In this document: positions 1 through 5,945 of the stretch, piece by piece | Layout: every line of letters begins with the position of its first letter | Numbering within the stretch: the first letter of the stretch is position 1 | Source: Rubrobacter sp. | GTDB lineage: Bacteria; Actinomycetota; Rubrobacteria; Rubrobacterales; Rubrobacteraceae | Assembly (NCBI GenBank): GCA_019247245.1 | Contig: JAFAPF010000008.1 | Location: forward strand, 1 to 6,872 | Direction of reading: 5' to 3' | DNA: 6,872 bases | Notes under the pieces: generated by a model | Databases searched by the model: none | Told to the model about the DNA's origin: nothing | Seen by the model: only the letters and a program-made list of their open reading frames with translations | Program-made: the position numbers and the translations under genes

Positions 1-37
1 TTAAGCCACCATATTTAGTTGCTCTGCCCCGATTTAC

Positions 38-1345
38 TCAATCTTCTATGCGCACCGGCCAGAAGCCGAAGGCAATGATTCGGGCGGGAAGGTCACGCAC
101 GATCGGCGTACGGAGCAATAAGCGGAAGAGCTTAGGCGGCGTAAACGGCCGGTCGTCACCCAGTGCGGGGGCCAGGATGCGCTGCTGAAGTAAGCTTTGG
201 ACCCCCTGGATCATCCGTGTCGGCCACTCACGCCGGAACTGCACCGCCGCGAGGTACCGTACTTCCAGATCTTTGAGCTGCCTCTGGGCGACCTTGAGTG
301 GCTTGCTGAGCACGTTCGCCGCGACGACGGCGTCCTGTATGGCGTAGTTGATCCCTACCCCGCCGACGGGGCTCATCACGTGGGCGGCGTCTCCGATCAA
401 GAGCAGCCCCGGACGGTACCACCGCGGGCACCGGCTCGACTCAACCGAGAGCAGCGAGACCTGTCTCCAATCCTCAAGACGCTCCAAGCGGTCGGCAAAC
501 TCCGGTATCAGCTCGGCGAAGGATCGTCGGAACGCTTCTATGCCGGCAGCACGCAGCTCAGGGTAGGTGCCCTTAGGGATGACGTAGCCAGCCTGCCAGT
601 AATCGAAGCGGTCGAGCAGAATCGCGATGCGCCCCCTGCCGAAGCGACCTATCGCCCCCTCTGGGTCGTCTTCTTTTCGGGGCAGGCGAAACCAGAGCAC
701 GTCCATGGGCGGCGAAGTCTTGATCGGCTCGAAGCCCACCAGACGCCTCATGCGTGAGCCGCGCCCATCCGCGCCCACCGTGAGTAGTGCGCGTACCTCG
801 TGAGTGCCGTCGTGGCTCTGGTAGCGCACGCCCCGGACTACGCCGTCCTCCTCGACCAGCTCCTGTACGTGCGCCCTCATAACCAGCCGGAAGTTAGAGT
901 AGCGTTTGGCTTCTTCGGTGATGAACTCGAGGAAGCTCGTCTGAGGCATCATGGTGATGTACGGGAACCGGGTGTTCAGGCGGGAGAAGTCTGCAGGCGT
1001 GAGGGGACCCGCGGCGGTCTGGATGGTGAAGTTCCGGATCTCGGTGTGCCTGAGCTCTAGGAGCCGGTCGGCGAGGCCCAGTTCGTTCATCAGCTCCATA
1101 ACCGAAGGGTGGATCGTGTCCCCACGAAATTCGCGCTCAAAGTCCGGATGGGCCTCCAGCAACGTGACCGCAACGCCCTTGCGCGCCAGGAGTAGCGCCA
1201 GAACCGCCCCGCCGGGGCCTCCTCCCACGATGCAGCAGGTGGTCCGCTTTACGTCTCGGATTTCGTCCGGCGTCGCAACTTCACTAGAAGCTAGCTTCGC
1301 CCCAGTAGCTGTCTGCGAGGCTTCTTCTGTCGCTGTGTTCGCCAT
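38..1345 (-). CDS. FAD-dependent monooxygenase/oxidoreductase (class A, PHBH fold)
   Basis: Predicted soluble flavoprotein of 435 residues that would use NAD(P)H and O2 to hydroxylate, or otherwise oxidise, a small usually aromatic substrate. The family fingerprints are in order. A dinucleotide-binding GxGxxG lies at residues 41-46, with the ribose-binding Glu at 64 closing the Rossmann strand. An Arg-Gly-Asp follows at 74-76. The Asp-Gly motif that contacts FAD and NAD(P)H is at 193-194. The Gly-Asp motif (GDAAH, 318-322) has the usual downstream Pro at 326 and a Gly-rich loop. Residues 1-33 form an Ala/Thr/Glu-rich hydrophilic extension before the Rossmann fold. I kept the ATG at 1345 because a TACAAT hexamer sits six bases before it. 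The length is normal for the family and no lesion is visible. The substrate cannot be told from sequence; relatives act on phenols, quinone precursors and antibiotics. It is transcribed divergently from the methyltransferase gene, which may hint at a shared small-molecule pathway (inference only). Confidence 0.9.
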   Translation of the reverse strand: MANTATEEASQTATGAKLASSEVATPDEIRDVKRTTCCIVGGGPGGAVLALLLARKGVAVTLLEAHPDFEREFRGDTIHPSVMELMNELGLADRLLELRHTEIRNFTIQTAAGPLTPADFSRLNTRFPYITMMPQTSFLEFITEEAKRYSNFRLVMRAHVQELVEEDGVVRGVRYQSHDGTHEVRALLTVGADGRGSRMRRLVGFEPIKTSPPMDVLWFRLPRKEDDPEGAIGRFGRGRIAILLDRFDYWQAGYVIPKGTYPELRAAGIEAFRRSFAELIPEFADRLERLEDWRQVSLLSVESSRCPRWYRPGLLLIGDAAHVMSPVGGVGINYAIQDAVVAANVLSKPLKVAQRQLKDLEVRYLAAVQFRREWPTRMIQGVQSLLQQRILAPALGDDRPFTPPKLFRLLLRTPIVRDLPARIIAFGFWPVRIED

Positions 1346-1351
1346 AGCAAA

Positions 1352-1357
1352 ATTGTA
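1352..1357 (-). promoter_or_regulatory. Putative -10 element of the flavoprotein gene (leaderless start)
   Basis: On the minus strand TACAAT is followed by six bases and then the ATG at 1345, so transcription would start at or next to the start codon. No convincing -35 hexamer lies 16-18 bases upstream. A weak purine-rich AAGGAT at about 1362-1367 is 16 bases from the ATG, too far to act as a normal ribosome-binding site. The assignment rests on motif and spacing only. Confidence 0.45.
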
Positions 1358-1432
1358 ACGTCATCCTTCGGTTACTGCTCTCCATCCGACAAGACATGCT
1401 ATGGCTCGGCGTTGTCCCTGGTACCTCACGGT

Positions 1433-1461
1433 TTGACGGCTCGACTATGGTGCGCTAGCGT
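1433..1461 (+). promoter_or_regulatory. Putative promoter of the methyltransferase gene, leaderless
   Basis: TTGACG (1433-1438), a 17-base spacer, then TAGCGT (1456-1461), which fits the actinobacterial TAnnnT -10 pattern. Seven bases later comes the ATG at 1469, so the predicted +1 is at the start codon. No Shine-Dalgarno sequence lies between. This is the best-formed promoter in the window, and it argues for the ATG at 1469 over the upstream in-frame TTG at 1412, which would lie in front of the promoter. Confidence 0.5.
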
Positions 1462-1468
1462 CGAGACC

Positions 1469-2260
1469 ATGAATCTCCCAACCTACGAATCCATAGGATG
1501 GGGCTACTCGCGGCACAGGAAAGCGGACCCGCGGATCGTCCGGGAGTTGGCCCGGTTGCTTGGGGTGCCGGGTGAGGGTGAGATCGTCGATGTTGGAGCC
1601 GGGACCGGCAACTACGCCTACGCCTTGGCCCAGCTTGGCTATCGCGTGGTGGCTATCGAACCGTCGGCTACCATGAGGAGGCAGGCACGAGAGGCTCCTG
1701 GTGTCCGGTGGGTGGCCGCGTCTGCCGAGCGGCTACTGTTGGGGGATGGTTGCATGGAGGGTGCCGCCTGCGTGCTAGCGCTGCACCACTTCGCTAACGC
1801 GAGAACCGCGCTCTCGGAGATACGGCGCGTCGTCTGCGACGGGACCGTAGTGGTCTTCACCTTTGACCCGCGCGTGGGGCAGCGGTTCTGGTTCGAGGAC
1901 TACTTCCCAGGGCTCTGGGACGAGGCACACCAGGCGTTCCCACCGCTCGAAGAGGTGGTGAGGCTCGTGGAGGAGGCAACGGGAGGCGGCGTGGAGATCT
2001 CTGACTTCCGGCTCCCCCACGATCTGCAAGACAAGTTCGCGGCGGCGGGCTGGCGGAGGCCATGGATATACTTGGATAAAGAGGTACGGGCGGGCATCTC
2101 GGCATTCGCTCTCGCGGAGCAGCGGTTGATTGGTGAGGGACTCGAACGGCTGAGCTGGGACCTGCGGAGTGGGGTGTGGCACGCCAAGTATCGTCGTATC
2201 TTGCAGCTCGAAGATTTCGACGCCGGCTACAGGTTCCTGAAGGCCTTGCCGGCCGTCTAG
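1469..2260 (+). CDS. Class I SAM-dependent methyltransferase
   Basis: Predicted cytosolic enzyme of 263 residues that transfers a methyl group from S-adenosylmethionine to an unknown, probably small-molecule, acceptor. The Methyltransf_11-like core is clear. Motif I, VDVGAGTGNYA, lies at residues 40-50 with the glycines at 43, 45 and 47. The acidic residue at the end of strand 2 that binds the SAM ribose is Glu64. The strand 4 region carries LALHHF at about 103-108, followed by a helix and strand typical of the fold. Residues from about 130 onward are Trp/Phe/Tyr-rich (for example RFWFEDYFPGLW) and presumably form the acceptor-binding cap. The frame stays open upstream to a TTG at 1412, which would add 19 residues. 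I chose the ATG at 1469 because a TTGACG/TAGCGT promoter ends seven bases before it and the homologous part begins there. It is divergent from the flavoprotein and convergent with the GNAT pseudogene. No specific substrate can be assigned. Confidence 0.88.
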   Translation: MNLPTYESIGWGYSRHRKADPRIVRELARLLGVPGEGEIVDVGAGTGNYAYALAQLGYRVVAIEPSATMRRQAREAPGVRWVAASAERLLLGDGCMEGAACVLALHHFANARTALSEIRRVVCDGTVVVFTFDPRVGQRFWFEDYFPGLWDEAHQAFPPLEEVVRLVEEATGGGVEISDFRLPHDLQDKFAAAGWRRPWIYLDKEVRAGISAFALAEQRLIGEGLERLSWDLRSGVWHAKYRRILQLEDFDAGYRFLKALPAV

Positions 2261-2328
2261 ACAGGTCAGGCATCGCTCTCGTCACAAGTGCGATCCTCGG
2301 CGAAAGGCTCGCGCCCGGGTCCGCCTGC

Positions 2329-2803
2329 CTACCTGCGGCTCTTCTTGGGATAGATCAGCCGCAGCCGGGGCGAGACCTCTTCCTCACGCATTTGTTTATG
2401 CTCGAGGCGGCGATAGAATCTCAGGTTACCTTGGCTGAGTGACCGCTAAACAGCTCGTAGCGCTCGGCTTCCAGGAATCGCTCCTCGATCTCGTGCATAG
2501 AAGTGCGCCAATACCTCGGCGTTGCAGATGAGGATGCACGACGAGACGGCCGACGCGGCATGTACCATTCTCCAGTCGGCCGCACACTTAACCAACGACT
2601 TCGCTCCCCAGCTTGGCGATGAGGATCTTGTGGTGGTCGTACTCTCTAAGTAGCTCTCGGAGGGTCTAGGTCAGCGGCGGGATCGACTAGTCGTCGTAGA
2701 TGATGGTCCCCAACGGGTAGCATGGGTACTGGAGCTTGAGAATCTGTTTGGCTTCGCTAACGTCCGCCGGCTCGATGGCGACTTCGCTGGGAGCTGGCAG
2801 TAT
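2329..2803 (-). pseudogene. Decayed GNAT-family N-acetyltransferase
   Basis: No long open frame exists here, but pieced together across frames the minus strand reads as a nearly full-length GNAT acetyltransferase of about 158 codons. Segment 1 (2803 down to 2501) gives VAIEPADVSEAKQILKLQY, then SIPPLT, then the strand 4/motif A region GRLVVHPHLQRRGIGALL with the acetyl-CoA-binding (Q/R)xxGxG signature. It is interrupted by TAG at 2689-2687, TAG at 2668-2666 and TAA at 2590-2588. A one-base loss near 2499-2500 shifts to segment 2 (2498-2433), MHEIEERFLEAERYELFSGH. A second one-base loss near 2431-2432 shifts to segment 3 (2430-2329), NLRFYRRLEHKQMREEEVS, ending in a true TAG at 2331-2329. The intact gene would have acetylated an amine on a small molecule or protein. 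The start is uncertain: the best in-frame candidate is ATA at 2803-2801, perhaps a mutated ATG. Five lesions make sequencing error an unlikely explanation. Confidence 0.88.
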
Positions 2804-2881
2804 AGCTGACAGGAATTACTGGTTTTTCTGCGAGGACAAGCGCCCGCAATTCGAGGAGGACAATGAGAAGTGCACATCTAG

Positions 2882-2887
2882 TAGTAT
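2882..2887 (+). promoter_or_regulatory. Putative -10 element of the 63-residue gene
   Basis: TAGTAT ends six bases before the ATG at 2894, the same arrangement seen before the flavoprotein and methyltransferase genes. A partial -35, AGGACA, lies at 2857-2862 with a long 19-base spacer. No Shine-Dalgarno sequence is present. Evidence is motif and spacing only. Confidence 0.4.
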
Positions 2888-2893
2888 CTACGC

Positions 2894-3085
2894 ATGGAAG
2901 AACGCGACCTTTTACTACTAGAGAGCGCCATAACCGCCATAGAAGAAGCTGCTGCCGCAGTTGGACGGGAGATCGAGCGCGACAGGCTCGGAGCATCTTC
3001 GCTCGCGCGCCTCTCCACGGTGGAGGCTGAGCTGAGGCGTAGCCGCCTCGCGATAGAGGAAATCGTCCAGGAGGAGAGGCGCTAA
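2894..3085 (+). CDS. Small helical hypothetical protein (63 aa)
   Basis: I do not recognise this protein. It has 63 residues and is rich in Glu, Arg, Leu and Ala, with no Cys, Trp, Pro, Phe or Tyr. The composition and spacing predict two amphipathic helices: residues 1-30, running from MEERDLLLLESAI to GREIERDR, and residues 37-63, running from LARLSTVEAELRR to QEERR. They are separated by a short GASS turn at about 33-36, so a helical hairpin or short coiled coil is likely. No signal peptide or membrane segment is seen. It is probably real: codon use (GAG, CTC, GCG, CGC) matches the neighbouring genes, the frame stops cleanly, and a TAGTAT -10 sits six bases before the ATG. It ends 11 bases from the stop of the convergent protease gene and follows the GNAT pseudogene. 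Function is unknown; small proteins of this kind can be regulators, adaptors or toxin partners, but nothing here favours one. Confidence 0.6.
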   Translation: MEERDLLLLESAITAIEEAAAAVGREIERDRLGASSLARLSTVEAELRRSRLAIEEIVQEERR

Positions 3086-3096
3086 GTCGACGTCTC

Positions 3097-4245
3097 TTAG
3101 AGGGCGCACTCCTTGGTATCGACGGGGTTCTGCCGTTCCTTGGCGAGGTCCACTAGTTGGCGCACTATAGTAGAGGGGATGCCGTAGCCGGTGTTTTGGG
3201 AGTCGGCACGGCTGGCGAAGATGGTGGCGACGACGGCACCGTTCTCGTTCACGGCCGCCCCGCCGGAGTCCCCGGGCCGGACGAAGCCCTTGAAGCTCGT
3301 CACCGTACGCTCCACCGGGCCTCGGTTGTAAGCGTCCGTGGAGATCACAGGCTGCGTCCCGCCAGCGCGCCCGGCCCGTATAGAGAATGGTCCGTTTTCC
3401 GGGAAGCCCAGGAGGCCGACCGGTTCATTGTCCTTAGGCTCGGCGAGGGAGAGCGGAGGCAGGTCCAGATTACTCACCCGCAAGACCGCTAGGTCGTTAC
3501 GCTCGTCGAAGGCGACCGGACTGCCGGTCAAAGGCATGCCTACACCCTCGGGTTGGACCTGGGTTGTAAGTTGTCCGGCCACGACGTGGGCGTTAGTAAC
3601 GATGAGGTCGGGAGCCACGACCCAGCCGGAGCCCTCGACGCCGAAACCACAGGCGACGCCGCTGATGCGCACGAGGCGCGAGGCGGCCGCGAGCACCTGC
3701 GGGTCGCGGACGATATCTGCAGTTGGCTCTTCCACATTGGGTTGGGGTCCTTGGAAATTGGGGATGGGATCCAGCCGAGAGAGGGCCTGCGTGAGGAGGC
3801 GAGTAGGCATCTCTTCGTTCAGGAATTGGAGCACCTTGGATCCCTGTATAGATGGTTGCAGGGGTGAGAGGGGCGGGGCCCCCAGAGCAAAGGTTGCGGC
3901 TACCCAGACGAAGGTGAGGGAGAGCACGGTCCCCAGTATCGCCCCGCCAATGTGGTCCAGCGCTTCGGAGGTGGGGTTGGTGATCTTATCATGCAAAAAG
4001 TAGCCCAACGAACGGGCCAGGATCTCCCCGAGCCCCGCGAACGCCGCCACGCTACCGAGCGTGATCAACGAACCGAAGATAGGATCGCTGCTCTTGCCTA
4101 TCAGTGCCGGAACGAGCCTTGATCCTATTGCCGCCCCCAGGATTACCCCCGCGAGCGAAAGAGCACCCGCGAGAAACCCGATGCGCGCCCCACGCCAGGC
4201 CTGGAAAAGAACTAACAGCACTATGACGATGTCGAGCGCGTTCAC
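3097..4245 (-). CDS. marP: MarP-like membrane serine protease (CvpA domain + trypsin-like domain)
   Basis: Integral membrane protease of 382 residues, close in architecture to mycobacterial MarP (Rv3671c), a periplasmic protease needed for acid and oxidative stress resistance. The N-terminal CvpA/colicin V production-like part has about four membrane helices (roughly 4-20, 22-48, 58-81 and 98-122). A Pro-rich linker follows at about 123-178. The chymotrypsin-fold domain has His220 (TNAHVV), Asp251 (NDLAVLRV) and Ser327 (RPGDSGG) as the catalytic triad. Cys199, just before the first protease strands, and Cys380, three residues from the end, match the positions of the disulfide that stabilises active MarP; they are the only cysteines. 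No PDZ domain is present, as in MarP. Start is GTG at 4245, with a TAGAAT hexamer eight bases upstream and no Shine-Dalgarno site. It is divergent from rlmN and convergent with the 63-residue gene. The symbol is given by architecture; orthology has not been tested. Confidence 0.88.
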   Translation of the reverse strand: MNALDIVIVLLVLFQAWRGARIGFLAGALSLAGVILGAAIGSRLVPALIGKSSDPIFGSLITLGSVAAFAGLGEILARSLGYFLHDKITNPTSEALDHIGGAILGTVLSLTFVWVAATFALGAPPLSPLQPSIQGSKVLQFLNEEMPTRLLTQALSRLDPIPNFQGPQPNVEEPTADIVRDPQVLAAASRLVRISGVACGFGVEGSGWVVAPDLIVTNAHVVAGQLTTQVQPEGVGMPLTGSPVAFDERNDLAVLRVSNLDLPPLSLAEPKDNEPVGLLGFPENGPFSIRAGRAGGTQPVISTDAYNRGPVERTVTSFKGFVRPGDSGGAAVNENGAVVATIFASRADSQNTGYGIPSTIVRQLVDLAKERQNPVDTKECAL

Positions 4246-4253
4246 GGGCCGTG

Positions 4254-4259
4254 ATTCTA
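4254..4259 (-). promoter_or_regulatory. Putative -10 element of the MarP-like protease gene
   Basis: On the minus strand TAGAAT is followed by eight bases and the GTG at 4245, predicting a leaderless or nearly leaderless transcript. The -35 position (about 4277-4283) has no good match to TTGACA. It lies within the 64-bp region shared with the divergent rlmN gene. Confidence 0.4.
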
Positions 4260-4289
4260 CCGTGAACGAGACTTTTTACCGACCGTTTG

Positions 4290-4295
4290 TATAAT
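4290..4295 (+). promoter_or_regulatory. Putative consensus -10 element of rlmN
   Basis: A perfect TATAAT, 14 bases before the ATG at 4310, would start transcription near 4302 and leave a leader of only about eight bases. An overlapping TAATCT at 4295-4300 would make the transcript still shorter. The leader has no Shine-Dalgarno sequence; it is pyrimidine-rich instead. No good -35 hexamer is seen. The only in-frame upstream codon of note is a TAA at 4295-4297, so the ATG at 4310 is the earliest possible start. Confidence 0.55.
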
Positions 4296-4309
4296 AATCT
4301 CCTTTACCG

Positions 4310-5389
4310 ATGAGAGGAAAAGGCTTGAGAGCCAGAGAATTCATACCGGATGTACAGAGAGTACTGGATGACAGGGTCGAGCCCGCCTATCGGCTCGAGC
4401 AGGCCTACAGGGCCCTCTGCAGCGGTTTGGTGCGGGACTGGGAGGAGGTCAGCGCGCTTCCTAAAAGCTTGCGTGCCGCGCTCTCAGCGGAGGTCCCGGC
4501 CGCCGTTCTCGAGCTCGCGCATATCTGGCGGGCTAATGACGGGACGCGCAAATATCTCTTCAGGACCCACGATGGTGACCTAATAGAGACGGTCATGATC
4601 CCCGAGCGAAGCAGGCGGACGGTCTGTATATCGACTCAAGTCGGTTGTCCGATGGGCTGCACCTTCTGTGCCACGGGCACCTTGGGTATCAAGCGCAGCC
4701 TGAATGCTCGCGAGATCGCCGAGCAGGCCTTCGTTGTCACCCGCGACATCGCTCCCGAGCGCCTCACCAACGTGGTCGTCATGGGGATGGGCGAGCCGTT
4801 TTTAAACTATAACCAGACCTTGCTCGCGCTCAAGGTTCTCAACGACGCGGACGGGTTTAGTCTGGCGGCGCGGTCCATCGCCGTATCTACCAGCGGGCTG
4901 GTAGACAAGATTCGGCGCTTCGCCGACGAGCCGGAGCAGTTCCATCTCGCGATCTCCTTGCACACCCCGTTCGAGAAAGAGCGTAAAATGATCATGCCCG
5001 TCGCCTCTCGCTACTCGATCCCCGAGCTGATGTCCGCCGCCGCCTACTACGTCGAGCATACCCGTCGCAAGCTCTTTTTCGAGTACACTCTCCTCGCCGA
5101 CGTCAACGATCAACAACGCCACGTCGAAGCCCTCGCCGAGCTTCTCGACCACCCGCTCTACCATCTGAACCTTTTGCGCTTTAACTGGACGGATACTGGC
5201 TTCGTTGCTACTTCGAAAAGTGCGGCGAAGAAATTTTTGCACTACGCGCGAGAGCTTGGCCTCTCGGCGACTTTGAGACCCAGCAGGGGAAAGGACATAG
5301 AGGCCGCTTGCGGCCAGCTCGCCGTCAGAGGCTTGCGGGGCCAGCCACAGCGTGCCGCTGTTCCGTTTGCTCAGTCCTCACCTACTTAA
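4310..5389 (+). CDS. rlmN: Dual-specificity RNA methyltransferase RlmN
   Basis: Radical SAM enzyme of 359 residues that methylates C2 of adenosine 2503 in 23S rRNA; in characterised members it also methylates A37 of some tRNAs. This tunes peptidyl-transferase centre fidelity and sensitivity to some antibiotics. The [4Fe-4S] cluster cysteines are Cys113, Cys117 and Cys120 in the family motif [11 protein letters not shown]. The two catalytic cysteines are also kept: Cys334, in DIEAACGQL, is the residue that carries the transient methyl group, and Cys106, in VCISTQ, corresponds to the resolving cysteine of E. coli RlmN. GMGEP, which contacts SAM, is at about 159-163. A helical N-terminal RNA-binding domain covers about 1-90. 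The last 20 residues (from RGLRGQ) form a variable tail. The length is typical for RlmN. Cfr, which targets C8 of the same base, is a relative, but the overall pattern and chromosomal setting favour RlmN. It stands alone on its strand, divergent from the protease. Confidence 0.95.
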   Translation: MRGKGLRAREFIPDVQRVLDDRVEPAYRLEQAYRALCSGLVRDWEEVSALPKSLRAALSAEVPAAVLELAHIWRANDGTRKYLFRTHDGDLIETVMIPERSRRTVCISTQVGCPMGCTFCATGTLGIKRSLNAREIAEQAFVVTRDIAPERLTNVVVMGMGEPFLNYNQTLLALKVLNDADGFSLAARSIAVSTSGLVDKIRRFADEPEQFHLAISLHTPFEKERKMIMPVASRYSIPELMSAAAYYVEHTRRKLFFEYTLLADVNDQQRHVEALAELLDHPLYHLNLLRFNWTDTGFVATSKSAAKKFLHYARELGLSATLRPSRGKDIEAACGQLAVRGLRGQPQRAAVPFAQSSPT

Positions 5390-5539
5390 AGACGGCTTTC
5401 GTGTAAACTCAGCCCCGACTGTTCGTAGATACAAACGTGCCTTTTGTGTTCCAATAACTCTACGTATCTGCTAGAAACTATCTAATAAAACACTTGAAAG
5501 TAACCCGATAAGTTAGGACCCTTTTCGTAAATCAGCAGT

Positions 5540-5563
5540 ATGGAGTGAGTTACTTGACTCCAT
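5540..5563. repeat. Inverted repeat ATGGAGT/ACTCCAT
   Basis: Perfect 7-base arms ATGGAGT (5540-5546) and ACTCCAT (5557-5563) surround a 10-base centre. It could be a hairpin or a binding site for a dimeric regulator. The right arm belongs to a 14-base near-repeat with 5890-5903. Confidence 0.5.
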
Positions 5564-5585
5564 CTATATTCTTCACTACCAAAGG

Positions 5586-5612
5586 CTCCAAACTCTCTAC
5601 AGAGAGATGGAG
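5586..5612. repeat. Two-part hairpin in the rlmN-VanW gap
   Basis: CTCCA (5586-5590) pairs with TGGAG (5608-5612), and CTCTCT (5593-5598) pairs with AGAGAG (5601-5606). An AA/A internal loop separates the two stems and ACA/TACA closes the tip. It has no trailing U-run on either strand, so it does not look like an intrinsic terminator. It reuses the ATGGAG/CTCCAT motif of the inverted repeat at 5540-5563. Confidence 0.5.
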
Positions 5613-5889
5613 GTCTTCTTCGTGCCAGAAGCCCGCGGGGCGACAAAGGCAGGCGTTTAGGGAAGTAGATGATGCTGACCTTCATGGGGTTGTTTTTAGC
5701 CGTGAGAAGGCCTACGTGCATCGTCGTCTCGTGGCAGGTTCCGAGGTTAGTGCTGTTATCCGTAGAACCTGCTGTATCGGTAGCAGCTACATATTTGGCC
5801 GGGCGATGCTCCCCGTAGCCCACCAGCGACAGTGCTTTCGGGGGTGCAGAAGATCTTTCTTAATGTCTCTTAGGAGAAGGCCTCTTCAA

Positions 5890-5903
5890 GACTCCATTTT
5901 TAT
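5890..5903 (+). repeat. Second copy of GACTCCATnTnTAT
   Basis: GACTCCATTTTTAT at 5890-5903 matches GACTCCATCTATAT at 5556-5569 at 12 of 14 positions. In both copies a GGAG lies 15-20 bases upstream and can pair with CTCC. The two copies are 334 bases apart. A separate 10-base direct repeat, GAGAAGGCCT, occurs at 5704-5713 and 5874-5883. Confidence 0.35.
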
Positions 5904-5945
5904 AGGATAAACTTAACACACTAGATCGGTCACGAAGGTGGGTTG

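Larger units (their letters stand above)
5390..5945 (+). other. AT-richer intergenic region with no recognisable gene
   Basis: This 556-base gap lies between rlmN and the VanW gene. It is visibly poorer in G+C than the flanking genes (about 35% in 5461-5520 by hand count). Two overlapping frames stay open for more than 110 codons, 5545-5910 on the plus strand and 5823-5482 on the minus strand. They are in the same codon register, neither has the GC-rich third positions of the neighbouring genes, and neither protein resembles a family I know, so I do not call them. Unlike the 2329-2803 gap, I could not assemble a recognisable pseudogene across frames on either strand. It holds the hairpins and short repeats listed separately, and should contain the promoter of the VanW gene. 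No clear terminator follows rlmN. Confidence 0.6.

Noticed and set aside
951..1358. Plus-strand open frame antisense to the 5' end of the flavoprotein gene
   Set aside because: The opposite strand encodes the clear GxGxxG flavoprotein region; the antisense product is Ser/Arg-rich without motifs.
2268..2297. ATCGC/GCGAT hairpin after the methyltransferase stop, considered as a terminator
   Set aside because: The stem has only five base pairs with a loop of about 13 bases and no following T-run, so it is not a credible intrinsic terminator.
2176..2442. Plus-strand open frame overlapping the end of the methyltransferase gene
   Set aside because: It starts inside the methyltransferase coding sequence and then runs antisense to the GNAT pseudogene, which explains the sequence better.
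3338..4003. Long plus-strand open frame (221 codons) inside the protease gene
   Set aside because: It lies wholly antisense to the well-supported MarP-like gene and has a low-complexity Ser/Arg/Pro/Thr composition typical of a shadow frame.
4299..4305. CTCCTTT in the rlmN leader, identical to the core of the 16S anti-Shine-Dalgarno sequence (AAAGGAG on the minus strand)
   Set aside because: On the minus strand no ATG, GTG or TTG start follows at a useful distance. On the plus strand a 7-base match is easily chance and no known mechanism uses it.
5433..5472. AGATAC/GTATCT pairing after rlmN, considered as a terminator
   Set aside because: Six base pairs with a loop of more than 25 bases and no T-run; too weak to call.
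5482..5823. Minus-strand open frame of 113 codons in the same gap
   Set aside because: Same codon register as the plus-strand frame, no codon bias, no recognisable motif. GYGEHRP near its start loosely recalls OmpA-like sequences, but nothing after it does.
5545..5910. Plus-strand open frame of 121 codons in the rlmN-VanW gap
   Set aside because: Third-position G+C is near 50%, unlike the genes around it. The frame is in codon register with an open antisense frame, the start is a GTG with no support, and the protein matches no family I know.
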